A DNA stretch of 64,000 nucleotides, taken from an uncultured Tateyamaria sp. (GTDB taxonomy: Bacteria > Pseudomonadota > Alphaproteobacteria > Rhodobacterales > Rhodobacteraceae). The DNA lies in NCBI RefSeq assembly GCF_947497045.1, contig NZ_CANMEU010000001.1, forward strand, positions 62,001-126,000, given 5' to 3'. Under the pieces are notes generated by a model. It had not been told where the DNA came from. It saw only the letters and a program-made list of their open reading frames with translations, and did not search any database. Below are positions 34,140-44,079 of this stretch, in pieces (position 1 is the first letter of the stretch; every line of letters starts with the position of its first letter). The position numbers and the translations under genes are program-made.

Positions 34140-35320
34140 CAGATCGCGCCGCCCACGTCGAGCGCATCCGCAAACCCTTCAGCGTCGGCACCCGTATCGG
34201 CGGCGCGCTGGCGGATCGTGTCGAGGTGGTCCGCATTCAGGACCGTCATGTTCTCGACCGCATGTTTGATCATCGGCTGCGTGATCATCACGAGGGACAA
34301 TCCACCGGCGATCAGGAACGCAAGCGCATAAGGAATGGCCAGCCCCACGAACAAGACAGGCGACAAAGTACCGGCCATGATTGCACCCGACATCGAGGCA
34401 ACGATCAGCCCGATGATGCCAAAGACCACTGCCATCAGCACACCAATCACAATCGTCCCCACAAGGAAAATGCCAATGACCGCGCCGGTTTCAAGGCGGG
34501 CGTCAAACTGCACCTCACCATCAAGAACCTTGTTCTGTGTCAGATAGTTGAAGGCATAGACACGGTAGTAGATCAGCCCGATCAGCAGCCAAATGTAGCC
34601 AATGATGCCCGCAGCGGCCGCGATCCAGACCCCTTCGGTCGCGATGCCGAGAATCACACCTACGACGATAATCCCAAGACCGATAAAGACATGCTTCATG
34701 CCCGCATAGAGATCCTGCCACCGGCCCATCTGCTCGAAACGCGCATCGCCGTACCAACTGCGGTCAGCCATGTACTTTTCCAGACGGAACGTCGCGAGTG
34801 GATTCAACAGGCCCAGAGTAATGATGGTCAGAAAGATGTACCCCAAGGCGCGAAACGCATAGCCCCATGCGCCTTTTTCCATGCCAAACCGGATGCCGCG
34901 CCAGCGCGAGCGGGCCATTTTATAGCGCCGCGCCCGGTACTGCGCGAACAAGATCAGCGGCAGCACCGCAAGGATAGACAGGTTGATCGCCACCGCTTGC
35001 GCGGCAATCGCGGCTTCGGACTCATTTTCGGGAATGATGCTGATCCCGATAAAGGCCAGCAGCAACTGGAACAGCCCCAGATAGATCGCGAGGATCACAA
35101 TCGCGACGAGAAACCCAAGGAATTTCTCGAGCCCGGTGCCCGAATACTCAAAGCTGTCGCCGTCCCCGCTGGTCGCGGACCAGATGTATTTGCGAATGCG
35201 CGTCTTGGCCCAGAAGCGATAGATGCCGAGGGTCAAGATCGTCAGAATTGCGGTCTTGAGGTACAGCCGAAACAGCGGGCTACCCGTCCCGAAATATTTG
35301 CCTTGAATTTGCGAAGTCAT
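34139..35320 (-). CDS. DUF898 (YjgN-like) polytopic membrane protein
   Basis: The 393-residue protein starts with GTGSPLFRLYLKTAILTILTLGIYRFWAKTRIRKYIWS, the DUF898 hallmark. This pattern is repeated later (RALGYIFLTIITLGLLNPLATFRLEKYM), with six to eight membrane segments. Its function is unknown in the family. It is the first gene of a pair with the M48 peptidase, and the recurrent pairing of DUF898 with peptidases suggests a joint membrane role (inference). Confidence 0.82.
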   Translation of the reverse strand: MTSQIQGKYFGTGSPLFRLYLKTAILTILTLGIYRFWAKTRIRKYIWSATSGDGDSFEYSGTGLEKFLGFLVAIVILAIYLGLFQLLLAFIGISIIPENESEAAIAAQAVAINLSILAVLPLILFAQYRARRYKMARSRWRGIRFGMEKGAWGYAFRALGYIFLTIITLGLLNPLATFRLEKYMADRSWYGDARFEQMGRWQDLYAGMKHVFIGLGIIVVGVILGIATEGVWIAAAAGIIGYIWLLIGLIYYRVYAFNYLTQNKVLDGEVQFDARLETGAVIGIFLVGTIVIGVLMAVVFGIIGLIVASMSGAIMAGTLSPVLFVGLAIPYALAFLIAGGLSLVMITQPMIKHAVENMTVLNADHLDTIRQRAADTGADAEGFADALDVGGAI

Positions 35321-35359
35321 GTTGCCCCACCCCTTTGTTTGTCCTGTTTGCGGTTGATG

Positions 35360-37660
35360 TTAGCCCCCGGTGAACCGGTTGTCGCGGGGAAAGCCGCGCG
35401 GTGCCATGCGCCCGGCCCCTGCCCGTTTGCCCCGCCATTCGGCCAGATCGGTTTCGGTGCGGGTGCGCCCCGCCGGATCCAGCCAGCTGAGGCCGTCGGC
35501 CAGCGTAAACACGGTCGCATCCGACAGCCCGCCGTCCTTGTACTTTTGCAGCCGCACGCCCTTGCCTTTGACCATCTCTGGCAGTTCTTCGAGGTCAAAG
35601 ACCAGCACTTTACGGTTCTCACCCACCACCGCGACGCTGTCGCCAAGGGCCGGCTTGCAGACCGCAACCGCTACATCGCCCCGTACCGTCAACACTTGCT
35701 TGCCGCTGCGGGTCTGCGCGATGACCTCGTCTTCGGGCACAATGAACCCGTCGCCTGCTGTCGAGCCGATCAACAATTTGCGGCCCGGTTTATGGGTCAT
35801 AATCGAGTGGATTTGAGCCTCATTCGGCAGGTCAACCATCAAACGCAGCGGCTCGCCCATCCCCCGCCCACCGGGCAGGTTAGAGGCGGACAGCGTGTAA
35901 AACCGCCCGTTTGATCCAACCACGACCAGCCGGTCGGTGGTCTCGGCATGAAAGATGAAACGCGGGCCGTCGCCATCCTTGAATTTCAATTCGCGGGTCA
36001 GATCAATGTGGCCGGTCATCGCCCTGATCCAGCCCATTTCGCTGCACACGATGGTTATGGGCTCGCGGTCGATCATCGCCTCAAGCGGGACATCCTCGAC
36101 CGTGCCAGCCTCGGCAAAGGTGGTGCGGCGCGCGCCGCCATGCCAGTCCTTGCCAAACTGCTTTTTGGTCAGCTTGAGCTGATCCGTGATTGCGGCCCAC
36201 TGGACGGTTTCGCTTTCCAACAGGTCCTCAAGGCCCGCACGTTCTTCCATCAGGGCGGCCTGCTCGCGCAGCAACTCGACCTCTTCAAGCCGCCGTAAAG
36301 AGCGCAGGCGCATGTTCAGGATCGCCTCGGCCTGCACATCGCTCAACTCGCCCTCACCGGGGCCGGGGCCAACATAGTCTACCTCGTTCATGGCGCGCGG
36401 ATGATCGCGGCCCCAGTCCTCGCGCATCAGCGCGGCCTTGGGATCCTCATCATAGCGGATGATGTCGATCACCCGGTCGAGGTTCAGGAACGCGACAATC
36501 AGCCCTTCCAGCACTTCGAGCCGGTGGTCGATTTTTTCCATCCGATGCTGGCTGCGGCGGATCAGCACCTCGCGGCGGAAATCAAGGAAGGCGCGCAGCA
36601 CTTCCTTCATAGAACAGACCTTGGGTGTGACCCCGTCGATCAACACATTGAGGTTCAGAGAAAACCGCACCTCAAGGTCGGAATTGCGATAAAGCATGCC
36701 CATAAGCACGTCCGGATCGACATTCTTGGACCGCGGTTCGAGGATCAGGCGAATATCATCGGCGGATTCGTCGCGCACATCTCCAAGGATCGGGACCTTT
36801 TTGGTCTGGATGACCTCGGCCAGTTTCTCGATCAGCTTGGACTTTTGGACCTGGTAGGGGATTTCGGTGACAACAATCTGCCATTGGCCGCGACCCAGAT
36901 CCTCGACCTCGTAGCGGCAGCGCAGGCGGAAACCACCCTTGCCGGTGCGGTAGGCCTGCGCGATCTGGTCGGCCGGTTCGACAATGATGCCACCCGTCGG
37001 GAAGTCGGGGCCGGGCACGAAATTCAGCAACGTGTCGTCGCGCGCATCCGGGGTCTTGATCAGATGAAGGCAGGCATCGCACAACTCGGCGATGTTGTGT
37101 GGCGGAATGTTGGTGGCCATGCCCACCGCAATCCCGCTTGATCCATTGGCAAGCAGGTTGGGAAACTGCGCGGGCAGCACCGCGGGTTCGGTCAGGGTCC
37201 CGTCATAGTTTTCGCGAAAATCGACCGCGTTCTCGTTCAGCCCGTCAAGCAACGCCTCGGCCACGGCTGTCATGCGCGCCTCGGTATAGCGCGAGGCGGC
37301 CGGGTTATCGCCGTCGATATTGCCGAAATTGCCCTGCCCGTCGACCAGTGGATAGCGGACGTTGAAATCCTGGGCGAGCCGGGCCATCGCGTCGTAAATC
37401 GCCGCATCCCCGTGAGGGTGGTAGTTGCCCATCACGTCGCCCGAAATCTTGGCCGATTTGCGGAAGCCGCCATTCGAGGCAAGGCGCAGTTCGCGCATCG
37501 CGAACAGGATGCGCCGATGCACCGGTTTCAGCCCATCGCGCGCATCAGGCAATGCCCGGTGCATGATCGTGGACAGTGCATAGGTCAGATACCGTTCGCC
37601 CAACGCACGGCGGAGTGGTTCGGATAGGTCCATATTGGGGGGATCACCGGGTTCTGACAT
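35360..37660 (-). CDS. parC: DNA topoisomerase IV subunit A
   Basis: The 766-residue protein has the catalytic Tyr125 in [10 protein letters not shown] and the quinolone-pocket helix [18 protein letters not shown]. There, positions equal to E. coli ParC S80 and E84 are Ala and Asp. The length and the lack of a GyrA-box support ParC rather than GyrA. The start is the ATG before [11 protein letters not shown]; the frame extends to 37801 but the extra residues are not conserved-looking. ParE is not in the window. The Ala suggests naturally lower quinolone binding (inference). Confidence 0.93.
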   Translation of the reverse strand: MSEPGDPPNMDLSEPLRRALGERYLTYALSTIMHRALPDARDGLKPVHRRILFAMRELRLASNGGFRKSAKISGDVMGNYHPHGDAAIYDAMARLAQDFNVRYPLVDGQGNFGNIDGDNPAASRYTEARMTAVAEALLDGLNENAVDFRENYDGTLTEPAVLPAQFPNLLANGSSGIAVGMATNIPPHNIAELCDACLHLIKTPDARDDTLLNFVPGPDFPTGGIIVEPADQIAQAYRTGKGGFRLRCRYEVEDLGRGQWQIVVTEIPYQVQKSKLIEKLAEVIQTKKVPILGDVRDESADDIRLILEPRSKNVDPDVLMGMLYRNSDLEVRFSLNLNVLIDGVTPKVCSMKEVLRAFLDFRREVLIRRSQHRMEKIDHRLEVLEGLIVAFLNLDRVIDIIRYDEDPKAALMREDWGRDHPRAMNEVDYVGPGPGEGELSDVQAEAILNMRLRSLRRLEEVELLREQAALMEERAGLEDLLESETVQWAAITDQLKLTKKQFGKDWHGGARRTTFAEAGTVEDVPLEAMIDREPITIVCSEMGWIRAMTGHIDLTRELKFKDGDGPRFIFHAETTDRLVVVGSNGRFYTLSASNLPGGRGMGEPLRLMVDLPNEAQIHSIMTHKPGRKLLIGSTAGDGFIVPEDEVIAQTRSGKQVLTVRGDVAVAVCKPALGDSVAVVGENRKVLVFDLEELPEMVKGKGVRLQKYKDGGLSDATVFTLADGLSWLDPAGRTRTETDLAEWRGKRAGAGRMAPRGFPRDNRFTGG

Positions 37661-37891
37661 AGATGCTGTGTACCCGCCCACATGACGCGGAACAAGCATT
37701 GAAGCGGTCCAAACGGAACATCGGGAACCTTTGGTACTGGCATCGCGTTGCACAGGCACAACAAAATGGGGTTGGGGGGAAACAACATCCCCTTTTACCA
37801 CTGGCGGGAATCGCCCTCTCTGTTATCGACGTGATGTGTTACCATGCTGCAAGGTAACATCAGTACATTTAGGTTTGGGGGGACTCGCACG

Positions 37892-38485
37892 ATGGGCAAG
37901 TTCATTATTATCAGTTTCGCGTTCATGGGCTGGGCCTTTTACGAGATCAGTGGCGGTGCCGATTTTGACCCGGTCGAGACGCGCGAGGCCCGGATTGAAC
38001 TGCCCGCCCCCGTGGCCAAAGAGGCGTTGGAACCTGTGCGCATCGCAGCCAACCCTGCGACACCGCAAAACGTGACACGCGTCTCGTTGAACCTCACATC
38101 GGTTGATGATGTGGTGCGTACTGCACCTGCAACTGGAGAGAGCGTTGTGGTCCAGGCCGTCGCCGAGACGCCGGTAGAGGCAATCAGCGAAGAGGCTCCG
38201 ACAATCGTGCTGCCAAGCCTTGTCGGCAACGCAGCCTCGATCACACCGGTGGATTTCAACCGGGACGAACCCCCTGTAACTGCGGAGATTGAATTGCGCG
38301 CCGTCACCGGCACCCGCGTGAATGTGCGCGGCGGACCGGGCACCGATTTTTCGGTGGTCAACAGCCTTGTGCGGGGCGATGAAGTCGAAATCCTGCAAGA
38401 CCCCGGCAACGGTTGGGTGCAGCTGCGCCCCGTCAATGGCGGCCAAATTGGCTGGATGGCGGACTTCCTGCTGAGCGAAGGCTGA
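37892..38485 (+). CDS. SH3-domain protein, membrane-anchored
   Basis: The 197-residue protein has one N-terminal membrane segment (MGKFIIISFAFMGWAFYEI), a long Pro/Ala/Glu-rich linker and a C-terminal bacterial SH3 domain. The SH3 domain reads VTGTRVNVRGGPGTDFSVVNSLVRGDEVEILQDPGNGWVQLRPVNGGQIGWM. Such domains bind cell-wall or protein ligands in the periplasm. A strong GGGGGGA site precedes the ATG at 37892. It is divergent from parC. Confidence 0.85.
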   Translation: MGKFIIISFAFMGWAFYEISGGADFDPVETREARIELPAPVAKEALEPVRIAANPATPQNVTRVSLNLTSVDDVVRTAPATGESVVVQAVAETPVEAISEEAPTIVLPSLVGNAASITPVDFNRDEPPVTAEIELRAVTGTRVNVRGGPGTDFSVVNSLVRGDEVEILQDPGNGWVQLRPVNGGQIGWMADFLLSEG

Positions 38486-38543
38486 TTGCATCCGCGCACT
38501 TCTCGGCTATGACTGCGCCCGTTGATCTGACGAGGGCGCGGTA

Positions 38544-39374
38544 ATGACACAGAAATCCATCCTTATTACGGGCTGTTCGTCCGGCATCGGATATGCCGCT
38601 GCCGTTGGTTTGCGCGATGCAGGCTGGCGGGTGTTTGCATCCTGTCGCATGGCCGAAGACTGCGTGCGGCTGAAGGCCGAAGGGTTTGACAGCCCTTTGA
38701 TTGACTACGCTGACACAGCTACCATTGCGGCTGGTGTAGCCGAAGTACTGGAACAAACGGGCGGCACGCTGGATGCGCTGTTCAACAACGGAGCGTTCGG
38801 CACTCCGGGCGCGGTCGAGGATTTGCCCACCGACGCATTGCGCGCCATTTTCGAGGCGAATTTCTTTGGCTGGCACGAACTGACCCGCGCGATCATCCCT
38901 GTCATGCGCGCGCAAGGGCATGGGCGGATTGTGCAGTGTTCCTCCGTTTTGGGCTTTGTCACCCTGCCTTGGCGGGGGGCCTATAACTCAACCAAATTTG
39001 CGCTTGAGGGGCTCACGGACACGTTGCGCGTCGAAATGCGCGACACACCCATACACGTGATCCTGATCGAACCCGGCCCCGTCACCAGCAAAATCCGGGC
39101 CAACTCGATCCCGCATTTTGAACATTGGATTGATTGGGAAGGCTCGGTGCGCACCAAGCAGTACCGAGACGATTTGCGCAAGCGCCTTTATGAAGACACC
39201 GGGCCTGACACTTTCGAACTTCCACCCGAAGCGGTCGTCAAAAAGCTGCGGCACGCCCTTGAATCGCCGCGTCCCCGGGCTCGGTATTTCGTCACGACGG
39301 CGACCTATATCATGGCGACATTACGGCGCATTCTGCCAACACGCGGCCTCGACTGGGTGCTTTCGCGGATATAA
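38544..39374 (+). CDS. Short-chain dehydrogenase/reductase
   Basis: The 276-residue SDR has the NAD(P) motif TGCSSGIG (9-16) and the catalytic Tyr-Lys pair in GAYNSTKFALEGL, with the upstream Ser in VQCSSVLGF. The N-terminal TGCSSGIG type, the EGLTDTLRVEM segment and the length fit classical SDRs acting on lipids or steroids. The substrate is unknown. It follows the SH3 gene after 58 bp. Confidence 0.88.
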   Translation: MTQKSILITGCSSGIGYAAAVGLRDAGWRVFASCRMAEDCVRLKAEGFDSPLIDYADTATIAAGVAEVLEQTGGTLDALFNNGAFGTPGAVEDLPTDALRAIFEANFFGWHELTRAIIPVMRAQGHGRIVQCSSVLGFVTLPWRGAYNSTKFALEGLTDTLRVEMRDTPIHVILIEPGPVTSKIRANSIPHFEHWIDWEGSVRTKQYRDDLRKRLYEDTGPDTFELPPEAVVKKLRHALESPRPRARYFVTTATYIMATLRRILPTRGLDWVLSRI

Positions 39375-39448
39375 CTTGATCGCGCAGTCGCTTTTTACCC
39401 GCTGCCCGCTATGTCCAGTGTCGAGCCCAACCAAAAGGACCACCCGAG

Positions 39449-39655
39449 ATGGCCCAAGACCCCCTTTTCATTCTGATCCTTCTGGCCTGCCTTGCCGTTG
39501 TCATCGTGCTGATGCTGGGCCTTGGCGGGTTCGCCAAAGGGTCGGGTTGGGCCAAGGACAACTCGAACAAGTTGATGCGGTACCGGATTGCGGCACAATT
39601 TATCGCTGTCTTGCTGATCCTGGCCTACGTGGCTCTGAAACAAACCGGAGGATAA
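39449..39655 (+). CDS. Twin transmembrane (HIG1-like) small protein
   Basis: The 68-residue protein has two membrane helices (about 6-28 and 45-63) linked by FAKGSGWAKDNSNKLMRYRIAAQ, the HIG1_N-like pattern. Mitochondrial relatives modulate respiratory complexes; the bacterial role is not established. It lies 4 bp before the cobalamin adenosyltransferase gene, an arrangement common in Rhodobacteraceae. Confidence 0.82.
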   Translation: MAQDPLFILILLACLAVVIVLMLGLGGFAKGSGWAKDNSNKLMRYRIAAQFIAVLLILAYVALKQTGG

Positions 39656-39659
39656 GCAG

Positions 39660-40235
39660 ATGGTCGTTCTGAACAAGATTTACACGAAAACCGGCGATGC
39701 AGGTGAAACCGCACTTGGGAACGGGGCGCGCGTTGCCAAACATGCGATGCGGGTCACGGCCTATGGCACGTCGGATGAATTGAACTGTTTTGTCGGCATT
39801 GCCCGCCTTGAGGCGACGGGGGATGTGGATGCGGCCCTCAGCCGAATCCAGAACGACCTGTTCGATCTGGGCGCGGACCTGTGCCGCCCCGACATGGAAA
39901 AGGACGCCGGGTCGGAATACCCGCCCCTGCGGATGACAGATGCGCAGGTCACCCGGCTTGAGGCCGAAATTGATGCGATGAACGACGCCCTTGAACCGTT
40001 GCGCAGCTTTATCCTGCCCGGCGGATCGACCTTGTCCGCACATTTGCATGTGTGCCGCACGGTTGCGCGCCGCTCCGAACGGCTGGCGGTGGAGCTTGCC
40101 ACGATGGAGGCGGTCAATTCGGCCGCTGTCAAATACCTCAACCGGCTGAGTGACTGGTTTTTTGTCGCAGCACGGATCGCAAATGACGGCGGCAAAGCGG
40201 ATGTTCTCTGGGTTCCAGGGGCGAACCGAACCTAG
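39660..40235 (+). CDS. ATP:cob(I)alamin adenosyltransferase, PduO type
   Basis: The 191-residue protein starts IYTKTGDAGETALGNGARV and contains YGTSDELNCFVG, FILPGGSTLSAHLHVCRTVARRSER and YLNRLSDWFFVAAR, which together define PduO-type enzymes. It transfers the 5'-deoxyadenosyl group of ATP to cob(I)alamin. AdoCbl is needed by ethylmalonyl-CoA and methylmalonyl-CoA mutases, which fits the Mcd gene further along. The C of DELNC is an unusual residue where Ser is common. Confidence 0.92.
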   Translation: MVVLNKIYTKTGDAGETALGNGARVAKHAMRVTAYGTSDELNCFVGIARLEATGDVDAALSRIQNDLFDLGADLCRPDMEKDAGSEYPPLRMTDAQVTRLEAEIDAMNDALEPLRSFILPGGSTLSAHLHVCRTVARRSERLAVELATMEAVNSAAVKYLNRLSDWFFVAARIANDGGKADVLWVPGANRT

Positions 40236-40474
40236 CCGGTTCAATATCCTGCGGAAATCTTACGTTTTCTTGCTAAAACCTTGCGTCCGGGTACGTTTCG
40301 CGCAGTTTTAATCCCCGACGCGGCGTCGTTAGGATGTGACGTGACGATTTTGTCCTGTTTCCGTAAGCACGGGTTGGGTAAACCATGCGAGACCCACTAT
40401 CTCGATTAGCGAAGTTGAGTCGTAATGTTTTGACCGGTCCCTGACGGGTTGCAAATTTGAAGAGAGGAACGCTC

Positions 40475-41233
40475 ATGAAGGTGCTTGTGCCTGTCAAACG
40501 CGTGATCGATTACAACGTGAAAGTGCGCGTAAAAGCGGACGGTTCCGGTGTTGATCTCGCCAATGTGAAAATGTCGATGAACCCGTTTGACGAAATTGCC
40601 GTCGAGCAGGCTATCCGCCTCAAAGAGGCCGGTCAGGCCGAGGAAATCATCGCCGTCTCCGTCGGTGTCAAACAGGCACAGGAAACGCTGCGCACAGCAC
40701 TTGCGATGGGTGCAGACCGCGCCATTCTGGTGATTGCAGCCGATGATGTGCACACCGATATCGAGCCGCTGGCCGTTGCCAAGATCCTCAAAGAGGTCAT
40801 CGATGAAGAACAGCCCGGCCTCGTGCTGTGCGGCAAACAGGCCATCGACAACGACATGAACGCCACCGGTCAGATGCTGTCTGCCCTTATGGGGTGGAGC
40901 CAGGCAACGTTCGCCTCCGAAGTCGAGATCGCAGGCGACACAGCCAAGGTGACACGCGAAGTGGATGGCGGTTTGCAGACTATCGAGGTCAACATGCCCA
41001 CGGTCGTGACGGTCGACTTGCGCCTGAACGAGCCACGCTATGCCTCGCTGCCCAACATTATGAAGGCCAAGAAGAAGCCGCTGGATGAAAAGACGGCGGC
41101 GGATTACGGCGTCGATGTTACGCCTCGTCTTGAGGTCGTGAAAACAACCGAGCCAGAGGCGCGGGCCGCCGGGATCAAAGTCGGCTCTGTCGAAGAGCTT
41201 GTAGCGAAACTCAAAGAAGCGGGGGCTGTGTAA
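40475..41233 (+). CDS. etfB: Electron transfer flavoprotein beta subunit
   Basis: The 252-residue protein starts [20 protein letters not shown] and contains the AMP-binding/ETF signature region [24 protein letters not shown] and the recognition loop ...[16 protein letters not shown] accepts electrons from acyl-CoA dehydrogenases and passes them to ETF-ubiquinone oxidoreductase. GAGAGGA precedes the ATG. The stop overlaps the etfA start as TAATG. Confidence 0.96.
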   Translation: MKVLVPVKRVIDYNVKVRVKADGSGVDLANVKMSMNPFDEIAVEQAIRLKEAGQAEEIIAVSVGVKQAQETLRTALAMGADRAILVIAADDVHTDIEPLAVAKILKEVIDEEQPGLVLCGKQAIDNDMNATGQMLSALMGWSQATFASEVEIAGDTAKVTREVDGGLQTIEVNMPTVVTVDLRLNEPRYASLPNIMKAKKKPLDEKTAADYGVDVTPRLEVVKTTEPEARAAGIKVGSVEELVAKLKEAGAV

Positions 41234-42159
41234 TGGCTGTACTTCTTCTGGCAGAAATCAATGACGGCGAACTGGCAATGGACGCCACGGCCAAGGCTGT
41301 GACCGCATGTGCCTCACTGGGTGACGTGGTTGTGCTGGCCGCGGGTGCCACATGCGCCACCGCCGCCGCCGAAGCCGCAACAATCAGCGGTGTGTCCAAG
41401 GTGCTGTGTGCCGAAGACGCGCTTTATGGCAAGCGTCTAGCCGAGCCGGTCGCCGATCTGATCGTGTCGCTTGCAGGTGATTTCGAACATATCGTCGCTC
41501 CCGCCACAACTGACGCCAAGAACGTGATGCCCCGCGTGGCCGCACTGCTTGACGCGATGGTGATTTCGGACGCAACGGCCGTGATCGACGCTAGCACCTT
41601 CGAGCGGCCCATCTATGCGGGCAACGCGATCCAGACGGTGAAGTCCGGCGATGGCAAAAAGGTCATCACTTTCCGCACATCGACCTTTGATGCAGCCGCA
41701 ACCGGCGGGTCAGCACCGGTCGAGAGCATCGGCGCGGCAGCGGACCCTGCTTTGTCCTCATGGGTCGAAGACAAGGTCGCAGCCTCGGATCGTCCCGAGC
41801 TGACATCGGCTGGCGTGGTCGTGTCCGGCGGGCGCGGTGTCGGGTCCGAAGACGACTTTGCGCTGATCGAAAAACTGGCGGACAAACTGGGCGCTGCCGT
41901 AGGTGCCTCGCGCGCGGCGGTTGACTCAGGCTATGCCCCCAACGACTGGCAAGTCGGCCAGACGGGCAAGGTTGTGGCCCCGGACTTGTATGTCGCGGTC
42001 GGTATTTCGGGCGCGATCCAGCATCTTGCCGGTATGAAAGACAGCAAAGTCATCGTCGCCATCAACAAAGACGAAGAAGCGCCTATCTTCCAGGTGGCCG
42101 ATTACGGGCTGGTCGCTGACCTGTTCGATGCCGTGCCGGACCTGATCGAAAAGCTCTGA
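41233..42159 (+). CDS. etfA: Electron transfer flavoprotein alpha subunit
   Basis: The 308-residue FAD-binding subunit ends with the C-terminal signature [46 protein letters not shown]. It also carries [39 protein letters not shown]. It is translationally coupled to etfB, and a strong terminator follows. Confidence 0.96.
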   Translation: MAVLLLAEINDGELAMDATAKAVTACASLGDVVVLAAGATCATAAAEAATISGVSKVLCAEDALYGKRLAEPVADLIVSLAGDFEHIVAPATTDAKNVMPRVAALLDAMVISDATAVIDASTFERPIYAGNAIQTVKSGDGKKVITFRTSTFDAAATGGSAPVESIGAAADPALSSWVEDKVAASDRPELTSAGVVVSGGRGVGSEDDFALIEKLADKLGAAVGASRAAVDSGYAPNDWQVGQTGKVVAPDLYVAVGISGAIQHLAGMKDSKVIVAINKDEEAPIFQVADYGLVADLFDAVPDLIEKL

Positions 42160-42177
42160 TCGCGTCTCACCCAATTG

Positions 42178-42216
42178 GAAAGGCCCGTATGCACGTCGCA
42201 TGCGGGCCTTTTTTCA
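42178..42216 (+). terminator. Rho-independent terminator after etfA
   Basis: An 11-bp stem GGCCCGTATGC/GCATGCGGGCC with a 5-base loop is followed by a run of T. It ends the etfBA transcript and borders the end of the convergent gene at 42219. Confidence 0.95.
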
Positions 42217-42218
42217 TT

Positions 42219-43040
42219 TCAGGTTATGGATTTAAGCAACGGGACCAGCATATCCGCGATATCGCGGTGCATCTGCGGGCCCAGCATCATCTTCGCGGCA
42301 GGAGCTTCGAGTTCCGAAAATACCATGCCTTCAGTACGCGCCTCAACGTCTCTTGGGGCGGCCACAACCTCGGCGTATTTGGTCGCCAACGGGATCACCG
42401 CATCAAGCATATCACGCGTGACAAACGCCGGGTCCGCATCAATGTCGGTGCCAATCTCTTCGGGGGTATGTTCGCTGGCCCACAGCAGGATCGTTTTGCC
42501 CGTGATCTGACTAAGAACAAGGCGCATCCGCGCAATCCACGCCGCGCGCAATTCATCCAGCACCGCCTGGAACCGGTCGGGCGACACGAGGCACAGACGT
42601 TGCAGCATGTGGTTGGTAAAGTTGAATTCTGCAAAGTCCACGTCCCGGTAAATCGCGCGCAGCAAGGCGGATGCCTCGACAAAACGATCATTACGGCGTG
42701 GATGGACCCGGTAGAACCTGTTGGACATGTTGCGCGGGCTGGTGATCTGGATCACGGTCACACGCGCCTGCACCGACATTTCGCGCAAAACGGGGTCGCT
42801 CGCGATCACATCCAGCCCCCCATTGAGGCTGCCGAAATTCACGCATGTGAGCCCGGTCTGGGCCTCGACAATGTCAGGAAAGGGCGTCGGGATGAACTTG
42901 CCATACGTGGTCGTCCCTCCCAAAAACGCGACAAACGGTTTGTTCAAGGACCGCCTCGGCCCCCGAAACAGGACTTTGGAATTTCCATAGCGGCACGGCA
43001 AGTAGTCCAAGCCACCCGGACTCAATGCTTCAAAACTCAT
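42219..43040 (-). CDS. DUF6473-like protein
   Basis: The 273-residue protein starts MSFEALSPGGLDYLPCRYGNSKVLFRGPRR and contains VAFLGGTTTYGKFIPTPFPDIV and CVNFGSLNGGLDVI, an SGNH/GDSL-like layout seen in DUF6473 proteins of Rhodobacterales. A block GGT..YG and N..GG could form the oxyanion environment of a hydrolase, but no catalytic Ser in a GDS motif is clear. Its role is unknown; polysaccharide biosynthesis contexts are known for relatives. Confidence 0.65.
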   Translation of the reverse strand: MSFEALSPGGLDYLPCRYGNSKVLFRGPRRSLNKPFVAFLGGTTTYGKFIPTPFPDIVEAQTGLTCVNFGSLNGGLDVIASDPVLREMSVQARVTVIQITSPRNMSNRFYRVHPRRNDRFVEASALLRAIYRDVDFAEFNFTNHMLQRLCLVSPDRFQAVLDELRAAWIARMRLVLSQITGKTILLWASEHTPEEIGTDIDADPAFVTRDMLDAVIPLATKYAEVVAAPRDVEARTEGMVFSELEAPAAKMMLGPQMHRDIADMLVPLLKSIT

Positions 43041-43193
43041 AACGACCCACTCACTTCGTATTTACCCATGCTCAACATCGCACAGGCATGTTTCCAAAAG
43101 CCTAACGAAACATGACCACTTTATGGCATTGGTAACACTTGCCCCCCATCACGCCGCGCCCCTATGGTGCAGAAGTTGTCGGAAAGGATCATC

Positions 43194-44069
43194 ATGGACA
43201 TCAAAACGGTCGGGATTGTGGGCGCGGGCCAAATGGGCAATGGGATTGCGCATGTGATGTCCCTGGCAGGCTATGACGTGCTGCTGAATGATGTCTCGGG
43301 CGATGCGTTGGACGCTGCTGTCGCCACCATTGACCGCAACCTTGAACGTCAGGTGAGCCGAGACAAAATCAGTGCCGACGAAAAGGCCGCCGCCATGGCC
43401 CGCATCAAAACAACGCCGACGCTGACCGATTTGGGCCGGACTGACCTTATTATCGAGGCCGCAACCGAACGTGAGACCGTCAAACAGGCCATTTTCGAAG
43501 ACCTGTTGCCTCACCTGCAACCTCATACGATCCTGACATCGAACACCTCTTCGATCTCGATCACGCGTCTGGCAAGCCGGACGGACCGACCCGAGAAATT
43601 CATGGGGTTCCACTTCATGAATCCGGTACCCGTGATGCAACTGGTCGAATTGATCCGGGGCATTGCAACAGACGCAGAGACTTTTGACGCCTGCCGTGCG
43701 GTTGTCGACAAGCTTGGCAAAACCGCCGCGACAGCTGAGGATTTTCCGGCCTTCATCGTCAACCGCATCTTAATGCCGATGATCAACGAGGCGGTCTACA
43801 CGCTGTATGAAGGCGTCGGATCGGTCCAATCCATCGATTCCTCAATGAAGCTGGGGGCAAACCATCCAATGGGCCCCCTGGAGTTGGCTGACTTCATCGG
43901 CCTGGACACTTGCCTTGCGATTATGAACGTGTTGCATGACGGGTTGGCGGACACCAAATATCGCCCCTGCCCGCTACTGACCAAATATGTCGAGGCCGGG
44001 TGGCTGGGTCGCAAATCTGAACGCGGATTCTATGACTATCGCGGGGACGTGCCGGTACCGACGCGCTAG
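43194..44069 (+). CDS. 3-hydroxybutyryl-CoA dehydrogenase
   Basis: The 291-residue protein has the Rossmann motif GAGQMGNGIAHV (residues 8-19), TSNTSSISITRLA, and the HFMNPVPVMQLVE catalytic His region. It ends in the C-terminal domain with GANHPMGPLELADFIGLD. It oxidises (S)-3-hydroxybutyryl-CoA or reduces acetoacetyl-CoA. Its place next to etfBA points to short-chain acyl-CoA metabolism. AGGA lies before the ATG at 43194; an upstream start at 43164 is less likely. Confidence 0.93.
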   Translation: MDIKTVGIVGAGQMGNGIAHVMSLAGYDVLLNDVSGDALDAAVATIDRNLERQVSRDKISADEKAAAMARIKTTPTLTDLGRTDLIIEAATERETVKQAIFEDLLPHLQPHTILTSNTSSISITRLASRTDRPEKFMGFHFMNPVPVMQLVELIRGIATDAETFDACRAVVDKLGKTAATAEDFPAFIVNRILMPMINEAVYTLYEGVGSVQSIDSSMKLGANHPMGPLELADFIGLDTCLAIMNVLHDGLADTKYRPCPLLTKYVEAGWLGRKSERGFYDYRGDVPVPTR

Positions 44070-44079
44070 ATCGCTGACG

